Assembly: GCA_937880175.1 (NCBI GenBank)
Contig: CALFLO010000045.1
Span: 1-22,930, forward strand
Direction of reading: 5' to 3'
DNA from: an uncultured Gluconobacter sp.
GTDB taxonomy: Bacteria; Pseudomonadota; Alphaproteobacteria; Acetobacterales; Acetobacteraceae
Length of the DNA: 22,930 nucleotides
Shown: positions 1-7,099 of the stretch, one piece after another
Layout of the letters: every line of letters begins with the position of its first letter
How positions within the stretch are numbered: the stretch's first letter is position 1
The notes under the pieces: model-generated
What the model was told of the DNA's origin: nothing
Database searches by the model: none
Seen by the model: the letters and a program-made list of their open reading frames with translations, nothing else
Program-made: the position numbers and the translations under genes

Positions 1-5
1 TTAGA

Positions 6-113
6 GTGACTTGCAACGAACATATTCTTTCTGACACGCCCCCGGATTTCGGAGACCACCCCGTTGAGCAGCACCCCACCCCGGCCGCCGTCCCCTTGAG
101 ACGGAAATTCCCC
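6..113 (+). pseudogene. Possible out-of-frame 5' segment of the AsmA-family gene
   Basis: This stretch reads in a different frame from the AsmA body. It starts at a GTG and encodes a hydrophilic Pro/Asp/His-rich segment ending in PLRRKFP. Removing one C from the CCCC run at 110-113 would continue it directly into KPEKRRLLLK and then the membrane helix. That gives a typical positively charged cytoplasmic tail before the anchor. The third codon positions are rich in G/C, as in real genes here. It could instead be non-coding leader, or an error in the assembly; the true start may also lie left of the window. Confidence 0.4.
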
Positions 114-171
114 GAAACCGGAAAAACGACGTCTGCTTCTGAAAACTGTCGGCGGTGCGCTCGGAACGCTG

Positions 172-2205
172 GTGGCCGCAATCATCATTCTGATTCTGGT
201 CTGGCAGTGGGACTGGTTCGTTCCCTATATCGACCGCAAAGCCACCGCAGCGCTGCACCGCCCGGTCAGCATCGCGCATCTGCATGTCGGCCTCGGTTTC
301 AAGACCACAGTCACCGTCGATGATCTTAAAATCGCTCAGCCGGAAGGCTTCGAGAAGGAAAAAGACGATTTCGCTTCCGCCAAAGCGATCACTGTCACCG
401 TCGATGTCTGGCGTTACCTGACAGGCGGTGGCCTCTCCCTGCCGCTGATCCGCGCCGACACGCCCAAAGGCGATATCGTCTCGCTCCTCAACGGGACAAA
501 CAACTACAGCTTCACATCCTCTTCCGACACATCCTCACAGACATCCTCATCGTCCCCAACGACATTGCCCAAGCTTGGCAAGATCGAAATCAATGACGGC
601 GACATCCGTCTGGCTCTCGCAAAACTCAAGACGGACATGCATGTCCTCATCCATACCGAAGCCCCCAAAGACGGCGACGAAGGCCATCTCGTCATCGATC
701 TCAAGGGCCGTTACGCACAGGCTCCGATTACGGGACATATCGTGGGCGGCGCGCTTCTCGGCCTGACGGATGCAACACACCCCTATCCGATCGACGGGCG
801 CCTCGCCAACGGCCCGACCTATGTCACGCTCCGTGGCACGGTCGACGATCCGATCCATTTCCAGGGCACCAATCTCGCATTGCATTTCGCGGGTCCGGAC
901 ATGGCGCTCCTCTACCCGCTGACGGGCGTCCCCATTCCGCAGACCCCGGCCTACAGCGTCACCGGTAATCTGGCCTACTCAGACCGCGCAATCCGTTTCC
1001 AGAAATTCGAGGGTCATATGGGCTCTTCGGATATTGGCGGAGACATCAATGTTGACCCACATCAGAAGCCGATCTTCGTGGAAGCAGCGCTGCACTCACA
1101 CTCGGTCGATCTGGCGGATCTGGGCGGCTTCATCGGCGCACAGCCCGGCGAGGCGAAAAAAGCGGAACCAGCCAGCGCCCGCGTTCTGCCGGACAAGAAA
1201 ATCAATGTCCCGAAACTCAACGCCGCCAATGTTCATCTGACCTATCACGGCGATCACATCCGCAACAAAAACTGGCCTCTGGACAATATCGATACCGAAC
1301 TGAACGTCCACGATGGCGCCATCGACCTCAAGCACCTGACCTTTGCGACCGGTACGGGCACCATCTCCGCGAATGCAACACTTGAGCCCACGAAAAACGA
1401 ACAGTTCCACACCAATTTCCGCCTCGACGTCTCACGCCTGCCACTGTCCCGGATCATGACGTCCAAGGACATGTTTCAGGGCGACGGCACCATCGGCGGT
1501 CACGTCACGCTCACCTCAACCGGTAATTCGGTCGCTACTCTCGTGGAAAACGGCGACGGTGGCACAACCCTCGTTCTGGACCGCGGCGGCGACGTTACAG
1601 CCCTCCTGCCCGATCTTCTAGGCCTCAAACTCGGCTCTGCCATCCTATCCGCACTGGGAATCCCGGACCGCTCAAAGCTTGAATGCCTCGTGGCCGACCT
1701 GCCGCTGAAGGACGGCATCGTGCACACCAACTCGATGCTCCTGCAAACCGGCACCACCCGCACGATGGGCACAGGAACAGTCAATTTCCACAAGGACACG
1801 CTGGACTACGCCGTCACCACCCGCTCCATCGGCCCACAGATCCTGTCCCTGCCCGGCGCGGTCCATATCTTCGGCTCCATGAAAAGCCCGACGATCCTTC
1901 CCGGCGCGGAACTGATTGGACGTGTCGCCGCCTCAGTGGGCCTCGGCATCGTCTTCCCGCCCGCAGCCCTCATCCCGACGATCCAGCTCGGCGTTGGCAA
2001 AGGCTCGGCCTGCGAGAAAGCCGTTCTGGAAGCCAACGAACATCCTGCCGCTGGCATCGCACCCGGAAAAACCACAGGAACAGGCCCGAGTAGCGTCTCA
2101 AAGCCAGCATCGAATGCGACGGGCAAACACGCAAAAACCGCCCATCGTCGCCTGACACCGGCTGAAGTCCGCAAAGCCTGGGAGAAAAAATCGAACCCGA
2201 AATGA
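172..2205 (+). CDS. AsmA-family envelope protein, 5' end uncertain
   Basis: The 677-residue product starts at a GTG and opens with a single membrane helix (about residues 2-19, ending before the WDWF stretch). A long periplasmic region and a C-terminal AsmA-like part follow; the latter ends in a SVGLGIVFPPAALIPTIQLG segment and a basic tail. AsmA-family proteins are inner-membrane anchored beta-rich proteins linked to outer-membrane lipid supply and assembly; the exact role here is inferred from family only. Residues about 110-130 are a Ser/Thr-rich linker. The start is doubtful. The frame is open back to position 100 and encodes a basic run (KRRLLLK) just before the helix, but has no ATG, GTG or TTG there. 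The third frame (GTG at 6) is open and codon-like up to the same place, so a one-base shift near 110-113 could join the two. The frame ends in TGA just before the permease gene. Confidence 0.75.
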   Translation: MAAIIILILVWQWDWFVPYIDRKATAALHRPVSIAHLHVGLGFKTTVTVDDLKIAQPEGFEKEKDDFASAKAITVTVDVWRYLTGGGLSLPLIRADTPKGDIVSLLNGTNNYSFTSSSDTSSQTSSSSPTTLPKLGKIEINDGDIRLALAKLKTDMHVLIHTEAPKDGDEGHLVIDLKGRYAQAPITGHIVGGALLGLTDATHPYPIDGRLANGPTYVTLRGTVDDPIHFQGTNLALHFAGPDMALLYPLTGVPIPQTPAYSVTGNLAYSDRAIRFQKFEGHMGSSDIGGDINVDPHQKPIFVEAALHSHSVDLADLGGFIGAQPGEAKKAEPASARVLPDKKINVPKLNAANVHLTYHGDHIRNKNWPLDNIDTELNVHDGAIDLKHLTFATGTGTISANATLEPTKNEQFHTNFRLDVSRLPLSRIMTSKDMFQGDGTIGGHVTLTSTGNSVATLVENGDGGTTLVLDRGGDVTALLPDLLGLKLGSAILSALGIPDRSKLECLVADLPLKDGIVHTNSMLLQTGTTRTMGTGTVNFHKDTLDYAVTTRSIGPQILSLPGAVHIFGSMKSPTILPGAELIGRVAASVGLGIVFPPAALIPTIQLGVGKGSACEKAVLEANEHPAAGIAPGKTTGTGPSSVSKPASNATGKHAKTAHRRLTPAEVRKAWEKKSNPK

Positions 2206-2287
2206 AAAGATATGTTCCGGCCCGTGGCAGGAGCGGCTTTTTTGACTATAGCTTGGGCCAGCCATTCCCTGCCCCCGGAGCGTCCGC

Positions 2288-3622
2288 TTGCTGCTATCCA
2301 GACTCGACCGCTGGTTCCATATCACGGCCCGTGGTTCAACGATCCCGCGTGAGGTCATTGCCGGACTGACGGTTTTCGGGGCCATGGCCTATATCGTGGC
2401 CGTCAACCCCGCCATCCTCTCGGCGGCCGGTCTGGACCGCCACGATATGGTCATGACGACCATCGCCGGAGCCGTCGCCGGTACGCTTCTGATGGCGCTC
2501 TGGGCGAGGCTTCCGATTGCTCTCGCCCCCGCCATGAGCAGCAATGTTCTGTTCGCGCAGGTCGTCGTTCAGCAGGCTCATGTCAGTCCGCGTACGGCCT
2601 TCACGGTCGTCCTGTTCAGCGGACTGTGCTTCACGGCCCTATCCCTGAGCCAGATCCGCCAGCGCATCATCCGCGGCTTTCCGCCCTCGATCGTCCTCGG
2701 CATCCAGATCGCTCTCGGCGCCTTCATTGCCCGGATCGGCCTGACCACAGGCGGCATCGCCATCCCTTCCCCTGAGGGTCTGACTTTCGGCGCCCTGAGC
2801 AACCCCTCGGTCCTGCTCAGCATGGCTGGCGTTGTCCTGAGCGCTATTCTGGTCGTGCTGCGCGTCCCGGCAGGTCTGCTCATCGCCATTCTGGCCATCA
2901 CCGTGGCCGGCCTCTTCATCCAGACACCCTCCGGCCCGATCACGCATCTACCAGCACAGCTTCTGGACTGGCCGCATTACCCGACCAATCTGTTCCTCCC
3001 CTTCGATTTCCACGAGTACTTCTCCCATCTCGGCCTGCTCGTTCCCATCACGCTGTATTTCCTGCTGAGTGATTTCTTTGACGCGACCGCGACCATGATG
3101 AGCGTCGCCCACCGCGCTGGTCTGGACGGAACCGTCGAGAAACCTGCCCTCGACCATCGCGCTTTTGGCTCCGACGGTGCCGCGAGCATCATCGGCGCCT
3201 CGCTCGGAACCTGTACTGTTTCCGCCTATGTCGAGAGCCTCGCAGGCGTTGAAGCGGGTGGTCGCACGGGCCTGAGCGCACTGGTCGTCGCTGTCCTGTT
3301 CGCCCTGTCATCGGTTTTCTGGCCGCTCATCACCGCCATTCCCGCGATCGCCACCGCTCCCGTGCTCATTCTCGTCGGACTGAACATGTTAGGCAGCCTC
3401 AGCCGGGTCGCGGAAACACCCGCAGAAGCCATTCCGCCCCTGACGATGCTGCTCATCGCAGGCGTTACAGGCAATTTCATGCTGAGCCTGTCCTGCGGCC
3501 TGCTGATCTATACCGCGCTCGCCATCGCCACGCGCCAGTTCCAGCGCCTGACGCCCATCGTTCTCGGCCTGGACGCAGCCTTCATCTTTTATATGATCCT
3601 TCAGGCCCATATGGGCGCCTGA
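2288..3622 (+). CDS. NCS2/AzgA-type purine (adenine/guanine/hypoxanthine) permease
   Basis: This 444-residue polytopic membrane protein matches the AzgA branch of the NCS2 nucleobase transporters. The N-terminal signature is present (IPREVIAGLTVFGAMAYIVAVNPAIL, about residues 18-43). So is the conserved central segment with SDFFDATATMMSVAHRAGL, followed by GTCTVSAYVESLAGVEAGGRTG, which carries the substrate-site residues in this family. It is predicted to import purine bases by proton symport across the inner membrane. The start is a TTG at 2288, chosen because the conserved N-terminus needs it and a GGAG ribosome-binding site lies 7 nt upstream (2277-2280); no ATG is available before the signature. 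It follows the AsmA-like gene by about 80 bp and may be co-transcribed with it. Which purine is carried cannot be told from the sequence. Confidence 0.9.
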   Translation: MLLSRLDRWFHITARGSTIPREVIAGLTVFGAMAYIVAVNPAILSAAGLDRHDMVMTTIAGAVAGTLLMALWARLPIALAPAMSSNVLFAQVVVQQAHVSPRTAFTVVLFSGLCFTALSLSQIRQRIIRGFPPSIVLGIQIALGAFIARIGLTTGGIAIPSPEGLTFGALSNPSVLLSMAGVVLSAILVVLRVPAGLLIAILAITVAGLFIQTPSGPITHLPAQLLDWPHYPTNLFLPFDFHEYFSHLGLLVPITLYFLLSDFFDATATMMSVAHRAGLDGTVEKPALDHRAFGSDGAASIIGASLGTCTVSAYVESLAGVEAGGRTGLSALVVAVLFALSSVFWPLITAIPAIATAPVLILVGLNMLGSLSRVAETPAEAIPPLTMLLIAGVTGNFMLSLSCGLLIYTALAIATRQFQRLTPIVLGLDAAFIFYMILQAHMGA

Positions 3623-3680
3623 AGACTTTAAGGCGCGGTTTTTAGCTCTTTCTTCATGATTTCCGGGCAGGCTGCCTCAT

Positions 3681-4469
3681 ATGACTTCCAGCCCTGCCGC
3701 ACCGCGCCACGTCTTCATTGCCACACCCTGTTTCGGGGGCACTGTCACCCTGAGCTACATGCAGTCCCTGATCGGCTGCATGGCCGCCGCGCCTGCCCAC
3801 GAACTCCAGCTCACGCTCTCCACCATCGGAAGCGATGCCCTCATCACACGGGCACGGAACACGCTGCTGCATCAGTTCGTGACCATGACCGATGCGACCC
3901 ATCTTCTTTTCATCGACAGCGACATCGGTTTCTCCATCACCGATATTCTTGCGCTTCTGGAAGCGGACCGCCCCCTCATCGGGGGGGGCTATCCTCTAAA
4001 ATCCCATTACTGGGACAAGGATACAGACCGTTTCATCGCCGCCGGAGAACCCGCAGCCACGGCCAGCCTGCGTTATGTCGGTGACTGCACAGCACTTCAT
4101 GACGGAACCGCACCGGGCGAAATCGCAACGGTCTCCTATATAGGAACCGGATTCATGCTCATGACGCGCCAGATGGTTCTCGACATGATCGCCCATTATC
4201 CGCAAACCCGATACAGCCGCATCGACGCCCGGACCGAAGGCAACAGCCCCGATGCGCGCACCTCGGACGCCTATGCCCTGTTCGACTGCCTGATCGACCC
4301 CGAGACCCGAACCTATCTTTCTGAAGATTTCGCCTTCTGTCGCCGCTGGATCGCCATGGGCGGAAGCGTCTCGCTTCATCGTGGCCTCTCCCTTACACAT
4401 ACCGGCAGCACGACGTTCAAAGGCGACCTGTCCACCCGAATGCTTCCTCTTTCTACTCTCTCTACCTGA
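3681..4469 (+). CDS. Putative GT-A-type glycosyltransferase with internal G8 tract
   Basis: The 262-residue soluble protein has features of a nucleotide-sugar-dependent transferase. A beta-strand opening (VFIATPCFGG, residues 11-20) comes first, then an FIDSDIGF segment (residues 77-84) that places a DxD metal/nucleotide-sugar motif at D79-D81, and later a YLSEDFAFC segment (212-220) that looks like the catalytic ED motif of family-2 enzymes. There is no signal peptide or membrane helix. The acceptor is unknown; lipopolysaccharide, exopolysaccharide or protein are possible. Codons 101-103 form an uninterrupted run of eight G (3981-3988). Loss of one G would cause a TAA stop within three further codons, and gain of one G leads to a TGA near 4084. 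It stands alone, 58 bp after the permease gene and convergent with the phage-like pair, and its ribosome-binding site is weak. Confidence 0.6.
   Translation: MTSSPAAPRHVFIATPCFGGTVTLSYMQSLIGCMAAAPAHELQLTLSTIGSDALITRARNTLLHQFVTMTDATHLLFIDSDIGFSITDILALLEADRPLIGGGYPLKSHYWDKDTDRFIAAGEPAATASLRYVGDCTALHDGTAPGEIATVSYIGTGFMLMTRQMVLDMIAHYPQTRYSRIDARTEGNSPDARTSDAYALFDCLIDPETRTYLSEDFAFCRRWIAMGGSVSLHRGLSLTHTGSTTFKGDLSTRMLPLSTLST
3981..3988 (+). repeat. G8 homopolymer within glycosyltransferase-like gene
   Basis: There are eight consecutive G bases in codons 101-103 (Gly-Gly-Gly). Length changes of one base put the gene into early stops in both other frames. It is a candidate slippage site. Confidence 0.85.
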
Positions 4470-4511
4470 ACTGCTCCATTTTCCGGTACCCCTTGCCACT
4501 ATTCGGTCATA

Positions 4512-4525
4512 TTAAACCGGTTTAA
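4512..4525. promoter_or_regulatory. Perfect 14-bp palindrome, LacI-family operator-like
   Basis: TTAAACCGGTTTAA is a perfect inverted repeat with a central CG. It has the A/T-rich flank plus ACCGGT core typical of LacI/GalR-family operators. It lies 43 bp past the glycosyltransferase stop and about 60 bp past the stop of the minus-strand lysozyme-like gene, so no start codon is nearby for it to control. It may be a relic of a lost promoter or part of the 3' region; no cognate regulator gene is in the window. Confidence 0.4.
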
Positions 4526-4533
4526 ACACTCAT

Positions 4534-4573
4534 GCGGTGTCGGGAGCGTGATGCATACATTCCCCGACACCGC
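4534..4573 (-). terminator. Large stem-loop after the phage-like pair, possible terminator
   Basis: An 11-bp perfect stem is formed by GCGGTGTCGGG (4534-4544) and its complement at 4563-4573, with an 18-nt loop. It begins about 10 nt beyond the stop of the minus-strand lysozyme-like gene and lies between convergent genes, so a terminator or mRNA 3'-end role is natural. Neither side has a clear T-run, so intrinsic termination is not assured. Confidence 0.45.
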
Positions 4574-4583
4574 TCCTTCCCCT

Positions 4584-5063
4584 TCAGACCGTGACCGCCT
4601 GCCGGAAATACGGGATATTGCCAACCGGGTCCGCCGCGCCTGCAGCCGTGTTGTAATACTGTTTGTGAAACTGGCTGAGAGCCGCCGGATCGCTCGTCGA
4701 CGGCAAGGGCGCCGAGACCCTGTAATATCGGATGCGCGCCATCGCGGACGCATATCTCAGGTTTGAGACAAGCTGCGCACTCCTCGGCAGATCCTGCGAC
4801 AGCATCCCCTGCAGAATCCGCTCGAACCGCTTTCCGACCGGATAACACAGAAAATTGACCCAGCAGTCGTCATGCGTCGCAGGCTCCATCTGCCATAGCC
4901 CGAGAGCCGGGCCGCCACCGATCTGCCGGACATAAGTTCCCCTGCTTTCCGCCAGAGCCGTCCCCGTCACCAGATTGACCGCAACATCCCCATCAAGTCC
5001 CAGCGCCGCCAGAGCCGGGGCCACGACCAGATGCTTGAGCTGGCCTGCATCAATTCCACTCAT
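4584..5063 (-). CDS. Phage-type lysozyme/transglycosylase-like protein
   Basis: The 159-residue product has the layout of the lysozyme/SLT fold: a predicted catalytic Glu in TALAESRG (E39), then GGGPALGLWQMEPATHDD (residues 49-66). The second segment aligns with the GxxGLxQxxPxT block that follows the catalytic Glu in lytic transglycosylases. I recall similar sequences from phage and prophage proteins, but cannot name the exact family. There is no signal peptide, so export would need a holin, or the protein may be a structural muramidase. The ATG at 5063 is chosen because GAGGGAAG lies 5 nt upstream and overlaps the TGA of the preceding gene, which implies translational coupling. A GTG at 5078 is an alternative start. 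The cut-back C-terminus (FRQAVTV) looks complete. Confidence 0.6.
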   Translation of the reverse strand: MSGIDAGQLKHLVVAPALAALGLDGDVAVNLVTGTALAESRGTYVRQIGGGPALGLWQMEPATHDDCWVNFLCYPVGKRFERILQGMLSQDLPRSAQLVSNLRYASAMARIRYYRVSAPLPSTSDPAALSQFHKQYYNTAAGAADPVGNIPYFRQAVTV

Positions 5064-5074
5064 GCCCACTTCCC

Positions 5075-5419
5075 TCACTTTGTGCTCAGGGAAAGGGCAA
5101 AATGCACCATGCCCGTCCCCAGAATGGACGTCAGCAGCGTGATGATCCCCGTAATGACCGCCCGCCCCCCGATCAGGCGGTCCAGCTTCCCGTTGACGAC
5201 ACGATTTCCCTCGTCGACCTTCGTCTCCAGCAGCTTCATCTGATCCCGCAGCGACGAGATTTCCTGCCGCATCTCGTTGCGCAGTTCCTCGTACCGATCC
5301 GAAAGCCCCCCCGCGATCGTCTCCAGCCGCAACACCCGGTCCTCAAGCATCCGCAGCGTATAAGCGCGTCTCTCATTTCCATCAGCCAGACTGATCGTCA
5401 GGCCTTCCCTGTCCGACAT
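5075..5419 (-). CDS. Coiled-coil, single-helix membrane protein (holin/spanin-like)
   Basis: The 114-residue product has three parts. A hydrophilic N-terminus is followed by a charged heptad-rich coiled coil (about residues 24-80, LEDRVLRLETI through KVDEGNRVVNGKLDRL) and by one C-terminal membrane helix (about 87-109) ending in LSTK. This layout occurs in phage-encoded holin- or lysis-associated proteins located beside endolysins. The downstream coupled lysozyme-like gene supports that reading, but the sequence alone does not prove lysis function. The start is the ATG at 5419, preceded by a G-rich GGGGGA site 5-6 nt away; longer readings upstream run through a terminator hairpin and are rejected. 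The stop codon lies in the ribosome-binding site of the next gene. Confidence 0.6.
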   Translation of the reverse strand: MSDREGLTISLADGNERRAYTLRMLEDRVLRLETIAGGLSDRYEELRNEMRQEISSLRDQMKLLETKVDEGNRVVNGKLDRLIGGRAVITGIITLLTSILGTGMVHFALSLSTK

Positions 5420-5433
5420 GCCGTCCCCCAAAT

Positions 5434-5464
5434 AAAAAAAAGCGCTCCCCGAGAGGAACGCTTT
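5434..5464 (-). terminator. Intrinsic terminator in the leader of the holin-like gene
   Basis: Read on the minus strand, the arms AAAGCGTTCC (5464-5455) and GGAGCGCTTT (5448-5439) pair over 10 bp with one U-G wobble and a 6-nt loop, and run into eight T (5441-5434). The wobble becomes a C-A mismatch on the plus strand, so the structure is specific to minus-strand transcripts. It lies 15 nt before the start codon of the holin-like gene. Confidence 0.75.
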
Positions 5465-5482
5465 CTGTGGCATTAAGCCATT

Positions 5483-5511
5483 AATATAGAAACAAACACA
5501 CCGTTTATCAA
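5483..5511 (-). promoter_or_regulatory. Near-consensus sigma-70 promoter for the phage-like pair
   Basis: On the minus strand TTGATA (5511-5506) is followed after exactly 17 bp by TATATT (5488-5483), a 9-of-12 match to TTGACA/TATAAT at the optimal spacing. The local sequence is AT-rich, unlike the rest of the window. The predicted start near 5476 is only about 12 nt before the terminator hairpin. Confidence 0.6.
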
Positions 5512-5589
5512 CGAAAACCTTAAAACCACCATCCGGCACAGGAAAACCCGCCTTGGCCCCCCTCGCGGATAGGCGCATAATCATGCCCC

Positions 5590-5844
5590 ATGAGCGCTCC
5601 CCAGACAGAAACACTCCTTGATCTGCGCGGCCTGGCCTGTCCGATGCCCGTCCTCAAGGCCAACCGCGCCCTTCGCGACATGCCGCCAGGTGCGAAGCTC
5701 CGCATCCTCGCGACAGACCGTGCCTCCGTGGCGGATTTCCAGTCCTACTGCCGCGAAACCGGCCATGCGCTCATTGCGTTTACGGACACCGCAGGCGTGC
5801 TTTCCTTCATGATCCGGCGACGTGCAGAAACGTCACCCTCCTGA
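5590..5844 (+). CDS. TusA/SirA-family sulfur carrier protein
   Basis: This 84-residue protein has the TusA signature: LDLRGLACPMPVLKANRAL (residues 10-28) with the conserved CPxP motif, so Cys17 is the expected persulfide-carrying residue. It is followed by the usual small alpha/beta fold ending in FMIRRR. TusA proteins relay sulfur from cysteine desulfurase to tRNA 2-thiolation or to other sulfur users such as molybdenum cofactor synthesis. Which target applies here is not shown. The length is normal. It starts at ATG 5590 with no strong ribosome-binding site and is divergent from the phage-like pair. About 100 bp separate it from xseB, so it may or may not belong to that operon. Confidence 0.88.
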   Translation: MSAPQTETLLDLRGLACPMPVLKANRALRDMPPGAKLRILATDRASVADFQSYCRETGHALIAFTDTAGVLSFMIRRRAETSPS

Positions 5845-5941
5845 AGAAACTCCAGCGTTCCCATGCTCGGGGCTGGCAAAACCTGTCTTCTGCCTGTAAT
5901 CCCCTCGCTACCTTGTTCCAAAGTGTGCCTTGAGGCTTTTC

Positions 5942-6193
5942 ATGCCCGAACCCATTGATGCCATGTCTTTTGAGGATGCTCTCTCCGAACTGGAGAGGAT
6001 CGTCCGCGGCCTTGAAGGCGGCCAGATGAAGCTCGAGGACGCTATTTCCGCCTATGAACGCGGTGCTGCCCTGCGCAGACACTGTGACGCGAAGCTGGGA
6101 GAGGCCGAGATGCGTGTCCGCGCCATCGTGCAGAACGATGACGGCACGACAGGCACGGAGCCTCTTGCCGATACCGGAGAGTCCGGCCGATGA
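5942..6193 (+). CDS. xseB: Exodeoxyribonuclease VII small subunit
   Basis: The 83-residue product has the XseB pattern: MSFEDALSELERIVRGLEGGQMKLEDAISAYERGAALRRHC followed by a short helix and an acidic tail. It binds the large subunit XseA to form the nuclease that degrades single-stranded DNA in both directions. XseA is not in the window. The ATG at 5942 is preferred over a TTG at 5930 because GAGG (5932-5935) then lies 6 nt upstream. Its stop overlaps the ispA start by 4 bp (ATGA), the usual coupled xseB-ispA-dxs arrangement of proteobacteria. Confidence 0.92.
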   Translation: MPEPIDAMSFEDALSELERIVRGLEGGQMKLEDAISAYERGAALRRHCDAKLGEAEMRVRAIVQNDDGTTGTEPLADTGESGR

Positions 6194-7095
6194 ATGCCCC
6201 TACCACGTCTGTTTCCCTGAAAGACGCGCTCGCCCGCGCCTGTTCCGAAATCGAAAGCACGATCGACACCCTGCTGCCTATGGTGCCGGGAGACGAGTCC
6301 GTTCTTCTCGATGCCATGCGCTATGCGGCCCTCGGCGGCGGCAAACGTCTGCGCGGCTTTCTGGCCGTCGAAGTGGCAACGCTGTTCGGTGCCGACCGCA
6401 AGGCGGCCCTGCGTGTCGCCGCATCGGTTGAACTGCTCCACGCCTATTCGCTGGTGCATGACGATCTGCCGTCCATGGACGATGACGACCTGCGGCGCGG
6501 CCAGCCATCCACGCACAAGCAGTTCGACGAAGCCATCGCGATTCTGGCCGGTGACGCCCTTCAGACCCGCGCCTTCGAAATTCTCGTCGAACCCGAAACC
6601 AGTGCCAATCCGACGGTCCGCGCCAATCTGGCCCTCGCCCTTGCACAGGCCTCCGGGTCGGCAGGTATGGTCGGCGGTCAGGTCATCGACATCCGTGGCG
6701 AAGGCCGCGCCCTCCCGCTGGATCAGGTCCGCCGTCTGCACGCCCTGAAAACCGGTGCCCTCATCCGCTATGCCGCCGAGTCCGGCGCCATCCTCGCCGA
6801 TGTGGACGACGCCCGCCGCGCCGCCATCGTCGCCTATGGCCGCGATCTTGGCACGGCGTTTCAGGTCGCCGATGACGTTCTGGATTCCACAGCCACCGCC
6901 GAGGAACTCGGCAAGACCGCTGGCAAGGACGAAGCCAGCGGCAAGTCAACCTATGTCTCCCTGCTCGGCATTGATGGTGCCCGCGCCGAAGCCCGTCGCC
7001 TGAGCGACCGGGCCCGGGAGGCTCTTTCATCTTTCGGTGCACAGGCCGACGCCCTCAGGGCACTGGCAGATTATGTCGTCGAGCGCAGGAACTGA
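6190..7095 (+). CDS. ispA: (2E,6E)-farnesyl diphosphate synthase / short-chain polyprenyl synthase
   Basis: This 301-residue trans-prenyl synthase condenses isopentenyl diphosphate with allylic diphosphates to make farnesyl diphosphate, the precursor of ubiquinone side chains, undecaprenol and hopanoids. Both Asp-rich metal-binding motifs are visible: DDLPSMDDDD (residues 91-100) and DDVLD (228-232, in FQVADDVLD). The GGGKRLR substrate loop is at 49-55 and a KTG segment near 187. The length is normal. The ATG overlaps the xseB stop by 4 bp, and dxs begins 4 bp after its stop, so xseB-ispA-dxs is one transcription unit. Chain length (C15 versus C20) cannot be fixed from the motifs alone, but the context favours C15. 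Confidence 0.93.
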   Translation: MNAPTTSVSLKDALARACSEIESTIDTLLPMVPGDESVLLDAMRYAALGGGKRLRGFLAVEVATLFGADRKAALRVAASVELLHAYSLVHDDLPSMDDDDLRRGQPSTHKQFDEAIAILAGDALQTRAFEILVEPETSANPTVRANLALALAQASGSAGMVGGQVIDIRGEGRALPLDQVRRLHALKTGALIRYAAESGAILADVDDARRAAIVAYGRDLGTAFQVADDVLDSTATAEELGKTAGKDEASGKSTYVSLLGIDGARAEARRLSDRAREALSSFGAQADALRALADYVVERRN

Positions 7096-7099
7096 TCCC

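Noticed and set aside
2206..2287. Terminator after the AsmA-like gene, suggested by a T6 run at about 2238-2243
   Set aside because: Only a 3-bp GC pairing can be formed before the T-run, so no credible hairpin supports it.
5075..5614. Longer holin-like protein starting at 5614
   Set aside because: The extension runs over the predicted promoter and terminator and over the start of tusA; ATG 5419 has its own ribosome-binding site.
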